Origin: Flavobacterium sp. 245
GTDB lineage: Bacteria > Bacteroidota > Bacteroidia > Flavobacteriales > Flavobacteriaceae
DNA: 64,000 nucleotides
Direction: 5' to 3'
NCBI RefSeq assembly: GCF_004362055.1
Contig: NZ_SNXB01000001.1
Location: 558,001 to 622,000, forward strand
Of the stretch, positions 17,779-26,448 are shown in pieces; position 1 is the first letter of the stretch, and every line of letters begins with the position of its first letter. The translations under genes and the position numbers were made by a program. The notes below the pieces were generated by a model. It saw only the letters and a program-made list of their open reading frames with translations, was not told the DNA's origin and ran no database searches.

Positions 17779-20121
17779 ATGAAATTAATTTTTAAAACAA
17801 TATTCTCTCTATTTCTAATCACTTTTTCTTTTGGAAAAGTTCAGGCGCAATCGCGTACAAAAGTAAATTTTGGTGCTGATTGGGAATTTAAAAGAGAAGA
17901 AACTCCCGCACAAGATTGGGAAAAAGTGACAATTCCGCACACAGCCCGACTTGAAAAATTAGTTGTAATCAAACAGTTTCAAGGAACATCTTGGTATCAG
18001 AAAAAATTCAAAACTGCTATTTCAAAAGATCAAAAAGCCTTTATCTATTTTGAAGGCGTGATGCAGGAAGCTGACGTTTGGATCAACGATAAAAAAGTAA
18101 CGAATCATAAGGGCGGTTATTTGCCTTTTACGGTTGATGTAACGCCGTATTTGAATACCAATAATGAAAACACAATTAAAGTAAAAGTCAACAACGAAGA
18201 CAATCCGGACTTTTTACCTGGAAAACCTTTGAAGGATTTAGATTTTAATTATTACGGAGGAATTTATAGAAATGTCTACTTTATTACGACTTCAAAATTA
18301 CATATCACAGATGCAGTAAATGCTAATAAAACTGCAAGTGGCGGTCTTTATGTAAATTTTAAAGACATTAATAAAACTGTAGCTTCGGGAACGGTTCAGG
18401 TACATTTGCAAAATGATTTTGAAGCAGAACAAAAAGCATCTTTAAAATTTATTTTAACGGATAATAAAGGCAAAAAAAAAGAAATCAAATCGGATAATTT
18501 TTCAGTTAAACCGAATTCTGACTTTGTCTTCACGCAAAATATTTCGGTTGCAACTCCAAAATTATGGTCGATTCACAATCCGAATTTATACAAATTAGAA
18601 GTTCAGATTATTTCAAATAACAAAGTTGTTGATTCTTATTCAGAAAAAATCGGAATCAGAAAATCAGAATTAAAAGCCGATGGTTATTATTTGAATGACG
18701 AAAAAATTTACATCACCGGAACAAACGAACATCAAGAATATCCGTATTTGGGATATGCCATTTCTGATGAAGCACAATATCGTGATGCGGTAAAAATTAA
18801 AAATGCAGGTTTTGATTTTGTACGAATGTCGCATTATCCGCACGCTGAAGCGTTTTTGAATGCCTGTGACGAATTGGGGATTTTAGTAATGAACAGCTTA
18901 ACAGGCTGGCAGTTTTTTGGCGGAGAACAATTTCAAAAAAGCGCATATCAGGACATTCGCGATATGGCAAGAAGAGACCGAAATCATCCGAGTATTATCT
19001 TTTGGGAAGCTTCATTAAACGAAACTAATATGTCGCCAGAATTTATGAAAGAAGCGACAAAAACACTTAAAGAAGAATTGCCTTTTGATCATAATTACAG
19101 TGCAAGCTGGATTGACAACGACAATTACGACATCTTTATTCCGGCGCGTCAACATGCAAAAGCACCAGATTATTGGACAAAATACAGCAAAGGAAACCGC
19201 AAAATTTTCATTGCTGAATATGGCGATTGGGAATATTATGCACAAAATGCAGGTTTCAACCAAACGGAATTTGCCAACTTAAAAGAAGAAGAAAGAACTT
19301 CAAGACAATTGCGCGCTGCGGGTGAAAAAAGACTTTTACAGCAAGCCTATAATTTTCAGGAAGCGTCAAATTCAAACCGAAGAGGAGCATCAACAATTGG
19401 CGAGGCAAACTGGGTTATGTTTGATTATAATCGTGGCTACAGTCCAGATTTAGAAAGTTCTGGAATTAGTGATATTTTCAGAATTCCAAAATTTGCTTAC
19501 TATTTCTATCAAAGCCAGCGCGACGCCAATGTGGTTTTGGATAAAAAATTATTCTCTGGACCAATGGTCAATATTGCCAATTTCTGGACTCCAGAATCTC
19601 CATTAAGTGTTACTGTTTACAGCAATTGCGATGAAGTTGCTTTATATGTAAATGATATTTTAATTGCTAAGCAAAAACCAACTTTAAATAACAACAGTGA
19701 CAAACTGGAAAATGCACCGTTTACTTTTAAAGTAGCCGCATTTCAAGCAGGAACTTTGCGTGCTGAAGGATTTGTAAAAGGAAAAAAAGTGGCGTCAAAT
19801 ACTGTAAAAACGCCTGAAAAAGCTTCTAAAGTTGAACTGAGTTATGACCTTTCTTCCGTAAAAATCAATCCTGAATTTCCAGATATGGTTTTTGTTTATG
19901 CTAAAATCACTGACGAAAATGGAACAGTAATTCCGACTGCAACAAACGAAGTAACTTTTGTTTTAAGCGAAGGAAATGCAGCAATTATTGGTCAAAATCC
20001 TGTTCAAGCCGAAGCCGGAATTGCTACGGTAATTCTTAAAACCAAAGATCTAAAAAAGAAAATTGTTTTAAAAGCAACATCAAATAAATTACAAGAAAAT
20101 ACTATTACAATTACTAAATAA
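17779..20121 (+). CDS. GH2 beta-galactosidase-like
   Basis: 780 aa with signal peptide (ends VQAQ). Domains in order: jelly-roll sugar-binding (about 28-175), immunoglobulin-like (180-300), TIM barrel (305-590), then beta-sandwich domains including a bacterial Ig/invasin-like C-terminus. Acid/base Glu415 sits in ASLNETN and nucleophile Glu490 in FIAEYGDW. Placed right after GH53, it most likely removes galactose from galactan oligosaccharides in the periplasm. Its stop overlaps the galK ATG (TAATG), so translation is coupled. Exact GH2 specificity is inferred. Confidence 0.87.
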   Translation: MKLIFKTIFSLFLITFSFGKVQAQSRTKVNFGADWEFKREETPAQDWEKVTIPHTARLEKLVVIKQFQGTSWYQKKFKTAISKDQKAFIYFEGVMQEADVWINDKKVTNHKGGYLPFTVDVTPYLNTNNENTIKVKVNNEDNPDFLPGKPLKDLDFNYYGGIYRNVYFITTSKLHITDAVNANKTASGGLYVNFKDINKTVASGTVQVHLQNDFEAEQKASLKFILTDNKGKKKEIKSDNFSVKPNSDFVFTQNISVATPKLWSIHNPNLYKLEVQIISNNKVVDSYSEKIGIRKSELKADGYYLNDEKIYITGTNEHQEYPYLGYAISDEAQYRDAVKIKNAGFDFVRMSHYPHAEAFLNACDELGILVMNSLTGWQFFGGEQFQKSAYQDIRDMARRDRNHPSIIFWEASLNETNMSPEFMKEATKTLKEELPFDHNYSASWIDNDNYDIFIPARQHAKAPDYWTKYSKGNRKIFIAEYGDWEYYAQNAGFNQTEFANLKEEERTSRQLRAAGEKRLLQQAYNFQEASNSNRRGASTIGEANWVMFDYNRGYSPDLESSGISDIFRIPKFAYYFYQSQRDANVVLDKKLFSGPMVNIANFWTPESPLSVTVYSNCDEVALYVNDILIAKQKPTLNNNSDKLENAPFTFKVAAFQAGTLRAEGFVKGKKVASNTVKTPEKASKVELSYDLSSVKINPEFPDMVFVYAKITDENGTVIPTATNEVTFVLSEGNAAIIGQNPVQAEAGIATVILKTKDLKKKIVLKATSNKLQENTITITK

Positions 20122-21281
20122 TGAACGAGATTTTAATTCAAAACACCACAGCATTTTTTGAAAAGTCCTTCGGGTCTGCTCCTCAAAAAATTGTACTTTC
20201 TCCAGGGCGAATCAACATCATTGGAGAACATATTGATTACAATGACGGTTATGTTTTACCAGCTGCAATTGACAAAGTAATTTGCTTTGCTTTTGAGAAA
20301 AATAACACTCAGAAATCTAAAATAATCGCCATCGATTTAAATGAAGAATTTGAAATCGATTTGACACAAAAAATCGAATTGAATGATGCCGTTTGGACCA
20401 ATTATATTCGTGGCGTAATTAAACAGCTTCAGGATAATGGTTTTGCTTTTGAAGGTTTCAACTGTGTTTTCAGCAGTAATATTCCGGTTGGATCTGGATT
20501 GTCTTCTTCTGCAGCTTTAGAGTGCGGAATGATTTTCGGCATAAAAGAACTTTTCGGCTTAAAAATTGAAAAGAAAGACATAGCATTATTAGGACAAAAA
20601 GCAGAGCACTGGGTTGGAATCAACTGCGGTATTATGGATCAGTTTTCAAGTGTTCACGGTCTTGACAATAAAGTAATTAAATTAGATTGCAACACTCTGG
20701 ATTTTGAATATCACAATGCCGATTTCAAAGATTATTCTTTGATTTTAATGGACAGTAATGTGAAACATTCGCTTTTCACTTCAGAATATAATACCAGAAG
20801 AATTGAGTGCGAACAAGGTCTTGCCATTATAAAAAATCATTTTCCAGAAGTAAAAACTTTTAGAGACTGCAAAGAAGAGCAGCTTTTGAGCATTCAGGAT
20901 AAATTTGACCCGACTGTTTTTAAAAGAGTGCATTTTGTTGTAAAAGAAATCAACCGAGTAATCAAAGCTTGTGAAGCGCTCGACAAAGGAAATATAGAAC
21001 TTTTAGGACAATTGCTTTTTGAAACACATTATGGTTTATCACAGGAATATGCCGTAAGTTGTGAAGAACTTGACATGCTTGTAGATACTGCAAAAGCCGA
21101 CGATGCTGTTATTGGTTCTCGTTTAATGGGTGGCGGTTTTGGCGGATGCACCATAAATTTAATTAAAAAAGGACATGAAAATGAGGTAAAAAGTAAGTTT
21201 TCAAATCTTTATTTAGATACATTTGGAATTGAATTAAAATTCTATGATGTAAAAATCTCAAACGGAACACAACTACTTTAA
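20121..21281 (+). CDS. galK: Galactokinase
   Basis: 386 aa GHMP kinase phosphorylating galactose at C1. Signatures: the galactokinase motif (GRINIIGEHIDYNDG, about residues 29-43), the ATP loop GSGLSSSAAL (about 122-131) and C-terminal MGGGFGGC. The ATG overlaps the GH2 stop by one base. Leloir pathway step before galT. Confidence 0.95.
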   Translation: MNEILIQNTTAFFEKSFGSAPQKIVLSPGRINIIGEHIDYNDGYVLPAAIDKVICFAFEKNNTQKSKIIAIDLNEEFEIDLTQKIELNDAVWTNYIRGVIKQLQDNGFAFEGFNCVFSSNIPVGSGLSSSAALECGMIFGIKELFGLKIEKKDIALLGQKAEHWVGINCGIMDQFSSVHGLDNKVIKLDCNTLDFEYHNADFKDYSLILMDSNVKHSLFTSEYNTRRIECEQGLAIIKNHFPEVKTFRDCKEEQLLSIQDKFDPTVFKRVHFVVKEINRVIKACEALDKGNIELLGQLLFETHYGLSQEYAVSCEELDMLVDTAKADDAVIGSRLMGGGFGGCTINLIKKGHENEVKSKFSNLYLDTFGIELKFYDVKISNGTQLL

Positions 21282-21297
21282 TACCACAACACATTAC

Positions 21298-22347
21298 ATG
21301 AAAAATTTTGACATTAACGAAGATCCACACAGACGTTTCAATCCTTTATTAAACGAATGGGTCTTAGTTTCACCTCATCGTGCAAAACGTCCTTGGCAGG
21401 GACAAAATGAAACCATTGCCACAGAAGCTTTGCCAAAATACGATCCAACTTGTTATTTATGCCCGGGAAATGTTCGTGCCAACGGAATGAACAATCCGAA
21501 ATATGAAAGCAGTTTCGTTTTTGAAAATGATTTTGCTGCTATGAAACAGGACGAAATTATTTTTGAAGAAGATATTAAACATACTTTTTTTAAAGCAAAA
21601 CCAGAGCAAGGAATTTCAAGAGTAGTTTGTTTTTCGCCACGACACGATCTGACTTTGCCAGAAATGGAAATTGACGGAATTGAAAACATCATTAAAACCT
21701 GGCAAAAAGAATACACCGATTTAGGAAATATTAAATACATCAATCACGTTCAGATTTTTGAAAATAAAGGAAGCGTGATGGGCTGCAGCAACCCGCATCC
21801 ACACGGGCAAATCTGGGCACAGTCTTCATTGCCAACGCAAGTTGAAAAAACACAAAACAGCTTAAAATCATATTACGATAAAAACAACAGAACACTTCTT
21901 GAAGATTATCTTCATGCCGAATTAAAATCTGGAGAACGCATCGTAATCGAAAATGATCATTTTGTGGCTTTAGTTCCGTTTTGGGCAATCTGGCCTTATG
22001 AAACCATGATTTTAAGCAAAAGAGCTTTTGGCAAAATCACTGATTTCACTGCTGAAGAAGCGACTTCATTTGCAAAAATTTTAAAACAGCTGACAACGAA
22101 GTATGATAATTTATTCAGTACTTCTTTCCCTTATTCATCAGGAATTCACCAAGCCCCAACAGATGGTTTAGATCATCCGGAATGGCATTTTCATATGCAT
22201 TTTTATCCACCTTTATTAAGATCAGCAACGGTTAAAAAATTCATGGTAGGTTACGAAATGTTGGGCGAATCACAACGTGATATTACACCAGAAAAAAGTG
22301 CCGAGATTTTAAGACAGCAGTCAGAAGTACATTATAAAAGTCTATAA
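21298..22347 (+). CDS. galT: Galactose-1-phosphate uridylyltransferase
   Basis: 349 aa. The HIT-superfamily active site is GCSNPHPHGQIW with nucleophilic His in HPH (His167/His169). Cys52 and Cys55 (CYLC) are zinc ligands as in E. coli GalT. It converts galactose-1-phosphate and UDP-glucose to UDP-galactose and glucose-1-phosphate. It is 16 bp after galK. galE is not in the window and must be elsewhere. Confidence 0.95.
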   Translation: MKNFDINEDPHRRFNPLLNEWVLVSPHRAKRPWQGQNETIATEALPKYDPTCYLCPGNVRANGMNNPKYESSFVFENDFAAMKQDEIIFEEDIKHTFFKAKPEQGISRVVCFSPRHDLTLPEMEIDGIENIIKTWQKEYTDLGNIKYINHVQIFENKGSVMGCSNPHPHGQIWAQSSLPTQVEKTQNSLKSYYDKNNRTLLEDYLHAELKSGERIVIENDHFVALVPFWAIWPYETMILSKRAFGKITDFTAEEATSFAKILKQLTTKYDNLFSTSFPYSSGIHQAPTDGLDHPEWHFHMHFYPPLLRSATVKKFMVGYEMLGESQRDITPEKSAEILRQQSEVHYKSL

Positions 22348-22410
22348 AACGGAATCTGAAAAAAGCTAAAATCAAAAGTATTTCAAAATTTAACATAATA
22401 AATCTATTAT

Positions 22411-22428
22411 AAATGTAAAAAACACATT
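22411..22428. promoter_or_regulatory. Candidate AraR operator 6 (symporter upstream)
   Basis: AAATGTAAAAAACACATT, followed by TGTAAAT as at operator 1. It ends 30 bp upstream of the symporter -7 element, so the transporter may belong to the same regulon as SusCD. Confidence 0.55.
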
Positions 22429-22458
22429 TGTAAATGGTGTAGATATAGAATTTTATTA

Positions 22459-22466
22459 TACTTTTG
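22459..22466 (+). promoter_or_regulatory. -7 promoter element of sugar symporter gene (TACTTTTG)
   Basis: Exact TAnnTTTG match. It implies an unusually long leader of about 160 nt (22472-22633) before the ATG at 22634. The TTG at 22428-22430 is too far (28 nt) for a normal -33 element. Confidence 0.45.
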
Positions 22467-22633
22467 GCTTTCGTTCTTATTTTCATAAAAAAATAACAAA
22501 ATAAAAACAGATATCTTAGTTTTAACAAGATAAAACAACAAAATAACAGGTTTCGAAATTATATTTAAAAATGAATTCATAAAACCACTTTATAAACAAT
22601 CACCTATACTAATTTTTTAAAATACTATTAACA

Positions 22634-24319
22634 ATGAACCAGAACCTCGCTTTCGCAGATTATGCGGTTTTTATTATTTATTTCATCGTAGTTTCTGCCT
22701 ACGGTTACAGCGTTTACCGCAAGCGTAAACAAGACGAACAAGATGCTAAAGCTTATTTCTTGGCTGAAGGAAACTTAACTTGGTGGGCTATTGGAGCATC
22801 ATTAATTGCCTCAAATATTTCAGCTGAACAATTCATCGGAATGAGTGGTGAAGGTTTCTTTTTAGGAATCGCCGTTGCTGCTTACGAATGGCTTGCTGCT
22901 ATTGCCTTAATTATAGTAGCGGTTTGGTTTATTCCTGTTTATCTTAAAAACAAGATTTACACGATGCCTCAATTCTTAAAAACACGTTATAACGAATCTA
23001 CTGCTTTGATTATGGCGGTTTTCTGGTTGTTTTTATATGTTTTTGTAAACTTAACTTCTATTCTTTATTTAGGAGCTGTTGCTATTAATGGCTTAGCTGG
23101 AGGAGAATATCTTCACGCCATCATGATTGGATTGGCTGTTTTTGCTTTATTCATCTCTTTAGGAGGTATGAAAGTTGTAGCATATACAGACGTTATTCAG
23201 GTTGCGGTTTTAATTATTGGAGGTTTAGTAACTTCTTATATTGCTTTAACAACTGTTGGTCAATATTTTGGAGTAGGTCAAAATGCAATTGAAGGTTTCA
23301 AAGTTTTAATGAGAGAAGCTCCTGAGCATTTCAAAATGATTATCCCAAGACCAACTGCAAATTCATCTCAACTTGAGATCGATAAATACTTAACTTTCCC
23401 TGGTTTGATGTCTTACCTTGCTGGTATCTGGATCATCAACTTAAACTATTGGGGATGTAACCAATACATTACACAAAGAGCTTTAGGTGCTGATTTGCAA
23501 ACTGCTCGTACAGGTATTTTATTTGCTGGTATGTTAAAATTATTAATGCCTTTAATCGTAATGTTGCCTGGTATCGCTGCTTACGTTTTATATCAAAACG
23601 GACATTTACCTCAATTAGTTGGAGGAAAAGATGGAGCTTACTCAGCTGTATTAACTTTCTTGCCAACAGGTTTAAAAGGTCTTTCTGTTGCGGCGCTGAC
23701 TGCTGCAATTGTAGCTTCATTGGCTGGAAAAGTAAACAGTATCTCGACTATTTATACATTAGATATTCATAAAAAATACATTCAAAAAGAAGCGGGTGAA
23801 AAGCAACAAGTAAACATCGGTAGAATTGCCGTTTTTGCCGCTATGCTTTTAGCTGTGTTATTTACTTGGAATGATATTTTAGGAATTGGTGGAGTTGGTG
23901 GATTTACCTATATCCAAAAATACACTGGATTTATCAGCCCTGGAGTTTTCGCTATGTTCTTCCTTGGTATGTTCTGGAAAAGAACTACTGGAACTGCAGC
24001 TATTGTAGGTGTAATTTTAGGATTCGTTTTATCTGTATTATTCAACGAATATGCACCTGCTTTGTTCGGAAACGAAACGTTACTTTATACTGCTTATCCT
24101 AACGGAAAAGGAGCTTTTGAAATTCCTTTCCACATTTGTATGGGATTATCATTCTTCTTTACCATGTTAGCGATGATCGGAATCAGTTTTGCTGGACCAA
24201 AAGTAAATCCAAAAGCGTTTGAAATAGACTCTGAAATGTTTAAAGTAAAACCACAAACTACAGTTTTAATTGTAATTACATTATTGATTATTGTTGCACT
24301 GTACGTTAAATTCTGGTAG
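22634..24319 (+). CDS. Sodium/sugar symporter, SSS family (vSGLT-like)
   Basis: 561 aa inner-membrane protein with about 14 hydrophobic segments. It shares vSGLT-type signatures ASLIASNISAEQFIGMSG and NYWGCNQYITQRALGA, which line the sugar site in the characterised Vibrio galactose transporter. It should carry galactose (or arabinose) liberated in the periplasm into the cytosol with sodium. It follows galT after a 286-bp leader containing an operator-like palindrome and its own promoter. It ends in an intrinsic terminator. Confidence 0.9.
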   Translation: MNQNLAFADYAVFIIYFIVVSAYGYSVYRKRKQDEQDAKAYFLAEGNLTWWAIGASLIASNISAEQFIGMSGEGFFLGIAVAAYEWLAAIALIIVAVWFIPVYLKNKIYTMPQFLKTRYNESTALIMAVFWLFLYVFVNLTSILYLGAVAINGLAGGEYLHAIMIGLAVFALFISLGGMKVVAYTDVIQVAVLIIGGLVTSYIALTTVGQYFGVGQNAIEGFKVLMREAPEHFKMIIPRPTANSSQLEIDKYLTFPGLMSYLAGIWIINLNYWGCNQYITQRALGADLQTARTGILFAGMLKLLMPLIVMLPGIAAYVLYQNGHLPQLVGGKDGAYSAVLTFLPTGLKGLSVAALTAAIVASLAGKVNSISTIYTLDIHKKYIQKEAGEKQQVNIGRIAVFAAMLLAVLFTWNDILGIGGVGGFTYIQKYTGFISPGVFAMFFLGMFWKRTTGTAAIVGVILGFVLSVLFNEYAPALFGNETLLYTAYPNGKGAFEIPFHICMGLSFFFTMLAMIGISFAGPKVNPKAFEIDSEMFKVKPQTTVLIVITLLIIVALYVKFW

Positions 24320-24353
24320 TATAATTTTTTACTATATTATTTTTTGAAGATTA

Positions 24354-24385
24354 AAAAGGCTGTCAGTTTTGATGGCCTTTTTTTT
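24354..24385 (+). terminator. Intrinsic terminator after symporter gene
   Basis: Stem AAAAGGCTGTCA / TGATGGCCTTTT (two imperfect pairs) with loop GTTT, then a run of eight T. Marks the end of the galactan locus. Confidence 0.75.
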
Positions 24386-24427
24386 GCTTTTTTATTCAAA
24401 AAAACACATTTAATATTTCTGTTTAAT

Positions 24428-24435
24428 TATTTTTG
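24428..24435 (+). promoter_or_regulatory. -7 promoter element (TATTTTTG)
   Basis: Exact TAnnTTTG match 35 bp before the ATG at 24471. Confidence 0.45.
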
Positions 24436-24470
24436 ACCGACTATCAATAACCCATAACCAAATCAAAAAA

Positions 24471-25076
24471 ATGAAAAAACTAATTATTGCCTGCTTCTTT
24501 ATTTCAGCAACTGCCTTCTGCCAAGACATGGAAGTTTTAAACGGAAAATTTGACTTTTTAAAAGATCAGAAGGAAATCAATGTAGAATTTGATTACAGCA
24601 ATTTTACAATGATGAAAGAAAATAAACCGGAAGCTCAATATGTAGAAGAACATAAAGCCGATTTAGATCAAAAAGCAAAAGGAAATGGAAATCTTTGGTA
24701 CAAAAGATGGCTTGTTGCTAAAGAGCAAATCTGGACTCCAAAATTTTTAGAAATTGGAAATATTGTATTAGCCAAAGCCGGTAAAGATTTAAATTTTCAA
24801 GAAGGTTTGAATACACCTTATACTTTAATTGTAAAAACAGTATGGATTTACCCTGGGTGGGATGCCGGAATTATGAAACAGCCTGCAAAAGTTACTACTA
24901 TTTTGACTTTTGTAGAAACAGCCAATAAATCGAATATTTTATTAGAAATATCAAGCATGGAAGCTCCGGGAGATCAATGGGGAAGCAATTTTAATAATGA
25001 AACCAGAATTGGAGAAGGATATGCCAAAACAGCCAAATCATTATCTAAGCTTTTATTGAAAAAAGCATTCAAATAA
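24471..25076 (+). CDS. Secreted protein of unknown function
   Basis: 201 aa. A clear signal peptide (MKKLIIACFFISATAFCQ) precedes a mixed alpha/beta domain with KRWLVAKEQIWTPKF, a WIYPGW motif and a Ser/Lys-rich helical end. I do not recognise the family. It has its own promoter and shares a convergent terminator with the halogenase-like gene, so it may lie just outside the pigment cluster. Periplasmic or outer-membrane location is inferred from the signal peptide. Confidence 0.75.
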   Translation: MKKLIIACFFISATAFCQDMEVLNGKFDFLKDQKEINVEFDYSNFTMMKENKPEAQYVEEHKADLDQKAKGNGNLWYKRWLVAKEQIWTPKFLEIGNIVLAKAGKDLNFQEGLNTPYTLIVKTVWIYPGWDAGIMKQPAKVTTILTFVETANKSNILLEISSMEAPGDQWGSNFNNETRIGEGYAKTAKSLSKLLLKKAFK

Positions 25077-25086
25077 AACCAAAAAA

Positions 25087-25110
25087 AAAGCCCTGATTAT
25101 TCAGGGCTTT
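25087..25110. terminator. Bidirectional intrinsic terminator
   Basis: Perfect 10-bp stem AAAGCCCTGA / TCAGGGCTTT with TTAT loop, flanked by A-run and T-rich sequence. It overlaps the minus-strand stop region of the halogenase-like gene. Confidence 0.85.
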
Positions 25111-26347
25111 GTTCTTTTTGCATATTCAGTAAATACGCCATATTTGCTATTACATGATCGTGCTTTTTAACAAACGGATTTTCTTCGTTCCAAACATAAC
25201 CTGCCAAAACAGCGCATATTTTTTCTTTCACATCAAGATTTTCCGGCTGATGAAAAAACAACGTTTGTAAATTCCCTGTGTACCATTCTTGAACATAAGT
25301 AGTGAAAACAGCAATACCACGTTTCATATATTGAGTAAATTCAACTTCCCAGTCGACTTCAATTCCTTGTGATTCTTTCAAATATAATTTTGCTGCAAGC
25401 ATTCCTGATTCGGTAGCAAAAGCAACTCCTGAAGAAAAAACAGGATCAAGAAATTCTGAACTGTTTCCAGTTAAAGCAAAACCATCGCCATACATTCTTT
25501 TTACGGCTCTTGAATAATTTTCCAATTTTACTGGTTCAAACAAAAACTCAGTTCCTTTAAATCTTTTTATGTAATAATCCGATTTCTGAATGGCATTTCG
25601 CAAAGCTTCAGCATTGTCTTTATTCTCAGAAAGCGAATTGATAAAATCTGTAGGCCCAACAACTCCTAAACTGGTATTTCCATTCGAAAACGGAATTACC
25701 CAAAGCCAAACCTGAGTTTCCAAAATATCAAATGAAATTTGCGTTCCCTCCTCACCTTCTTCTCTGTTAATATCTTTTACATGTGTAAAAATAGAAGAAT
25801 GCGGATCTAGTTTTGAAGGCGTGTCCAAATCTAGAAGTCTTGGCAAAACGCGCCCGTATCCGCTGGAATCAACAATAAATTTGGCATGAATTTCTTTTAA
25901 ATTTCCGGCTGCATCTTTTACAATTGTCTTCGAATTTTTTCCTTCAAAAGAAACTTCCAAAACTTCAGTTTCAAATTCCAAATCAATTCCTTTTCGAACC
26001 ACTTCCTGCGCCATTGTGTTGTCAAAGTCCGCACGTGGAACCTGCCAAGTCCAATCCCAGCCTTCTCCAAATTTTTGGCTAAAATCAAAAACGCAAATTT
26101 CCTCGCCTCTAATAAAACGAGCTCCTAGTTTTTTTTCAAAGTTCATTGCATTTAGCGCATCATAAAGCTCCGCCTCGGCAAAATGATCCATCACTCGCGG
26201 AATAAGGCTTTCGCCAACCACAAGTCTTGGGAATTTTGCTTTTTCTACAACTTTCACCTTGACATTATTTTTATGAAGATACGATGCCGAAACACATCCA
26301 GAAGGTCCTGCACCAATCACTAAAACATCAACAAACTCCTTTGTCAT
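25097..26347 (-). CDS. Flavin-dependent halogenase-like oxidoreductase
   Basis: 416 aa. The FAD-binding GAGPSG (residues 12-17) is followed by VVEK, VGESLIP (44-50) and a conserved Lys73 in KKLGARF. The WxWxIP signature of FADH2-dependent halogenases is present as WLWVIP (214-219), which in that family blocks monooxygenation. Divergent from the tyrosine ammonia-lyase gene, it belongs to the flexirubin cluster and could chlorinate the aromatic head or resorcinol; chlorinated flexirubins are known. A hydroxylase role remains possible because related flavoproteins share the fold. It needs a separate flavin reductase, not seen here. Confidence 0.78.
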   Translation of the reverse strand: MTKEFVDVLVIGAGPSGCVSASYLHKNNVKVKVVEKAKFPRLVVGESLIPRVMDHFAEAELYDALNAMNFEKKLGARFIRGEEICVFDFSQKFGEGWDWTWQVPRADFDNTMAQEVVRKGIDLEFETEVLEVSFEGKNSKTIVKDAAGNLKEIHAKFIVDSSGYGRVLPRLLDLDTPSKLDPHSSIFTHVKDINREEGEEGTQISFDILETQVWLWVIPFSNGNTSLGVVGPTDFINSLSENKDNAEALRNAIQKSDYYIKRFKGTEFLFEPVKLENYSRAVKRMYGDGFALTGNSSEFLDPVFSSGVAFATESGMLAAKLYLKESQGIEVDWEVEFTQYMKRGIAVFTTYVQEWYTGNLQTLFFHQPENLDVKEKICAVLAGYVWNEENPFVKKHDHVIANMAYLLNMQKEQSPE

Positions 26348-26373
26348 AATAAAAATGTTATGAATTATTAACT

Positions 26374-26381
26374 TACATTTG
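26374..26381 (+). promoter_or_regulatory. Possible -7 element of ammonia-lyase gene (TACATTTG)
   Basis: TAnnTTTG match 68 bp before the ATG at 26449 in the divergent gap with the halogenase-like gene. No good -33 TTG. Confidence 0.35.
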
Positions 26382-26448
26382 CCATCATCAAAATAACTAC
26401 ATTTATTTTGATAAATAAAATTAAATTAGCACAATCAAAACCGGTTTA

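Noticed and set aside
22467..22633. Riboswitch in the symporter leader
   Set aside because: I could not recognise any known riboswitch core or convincing conserved stem; only the leader length is unusual.
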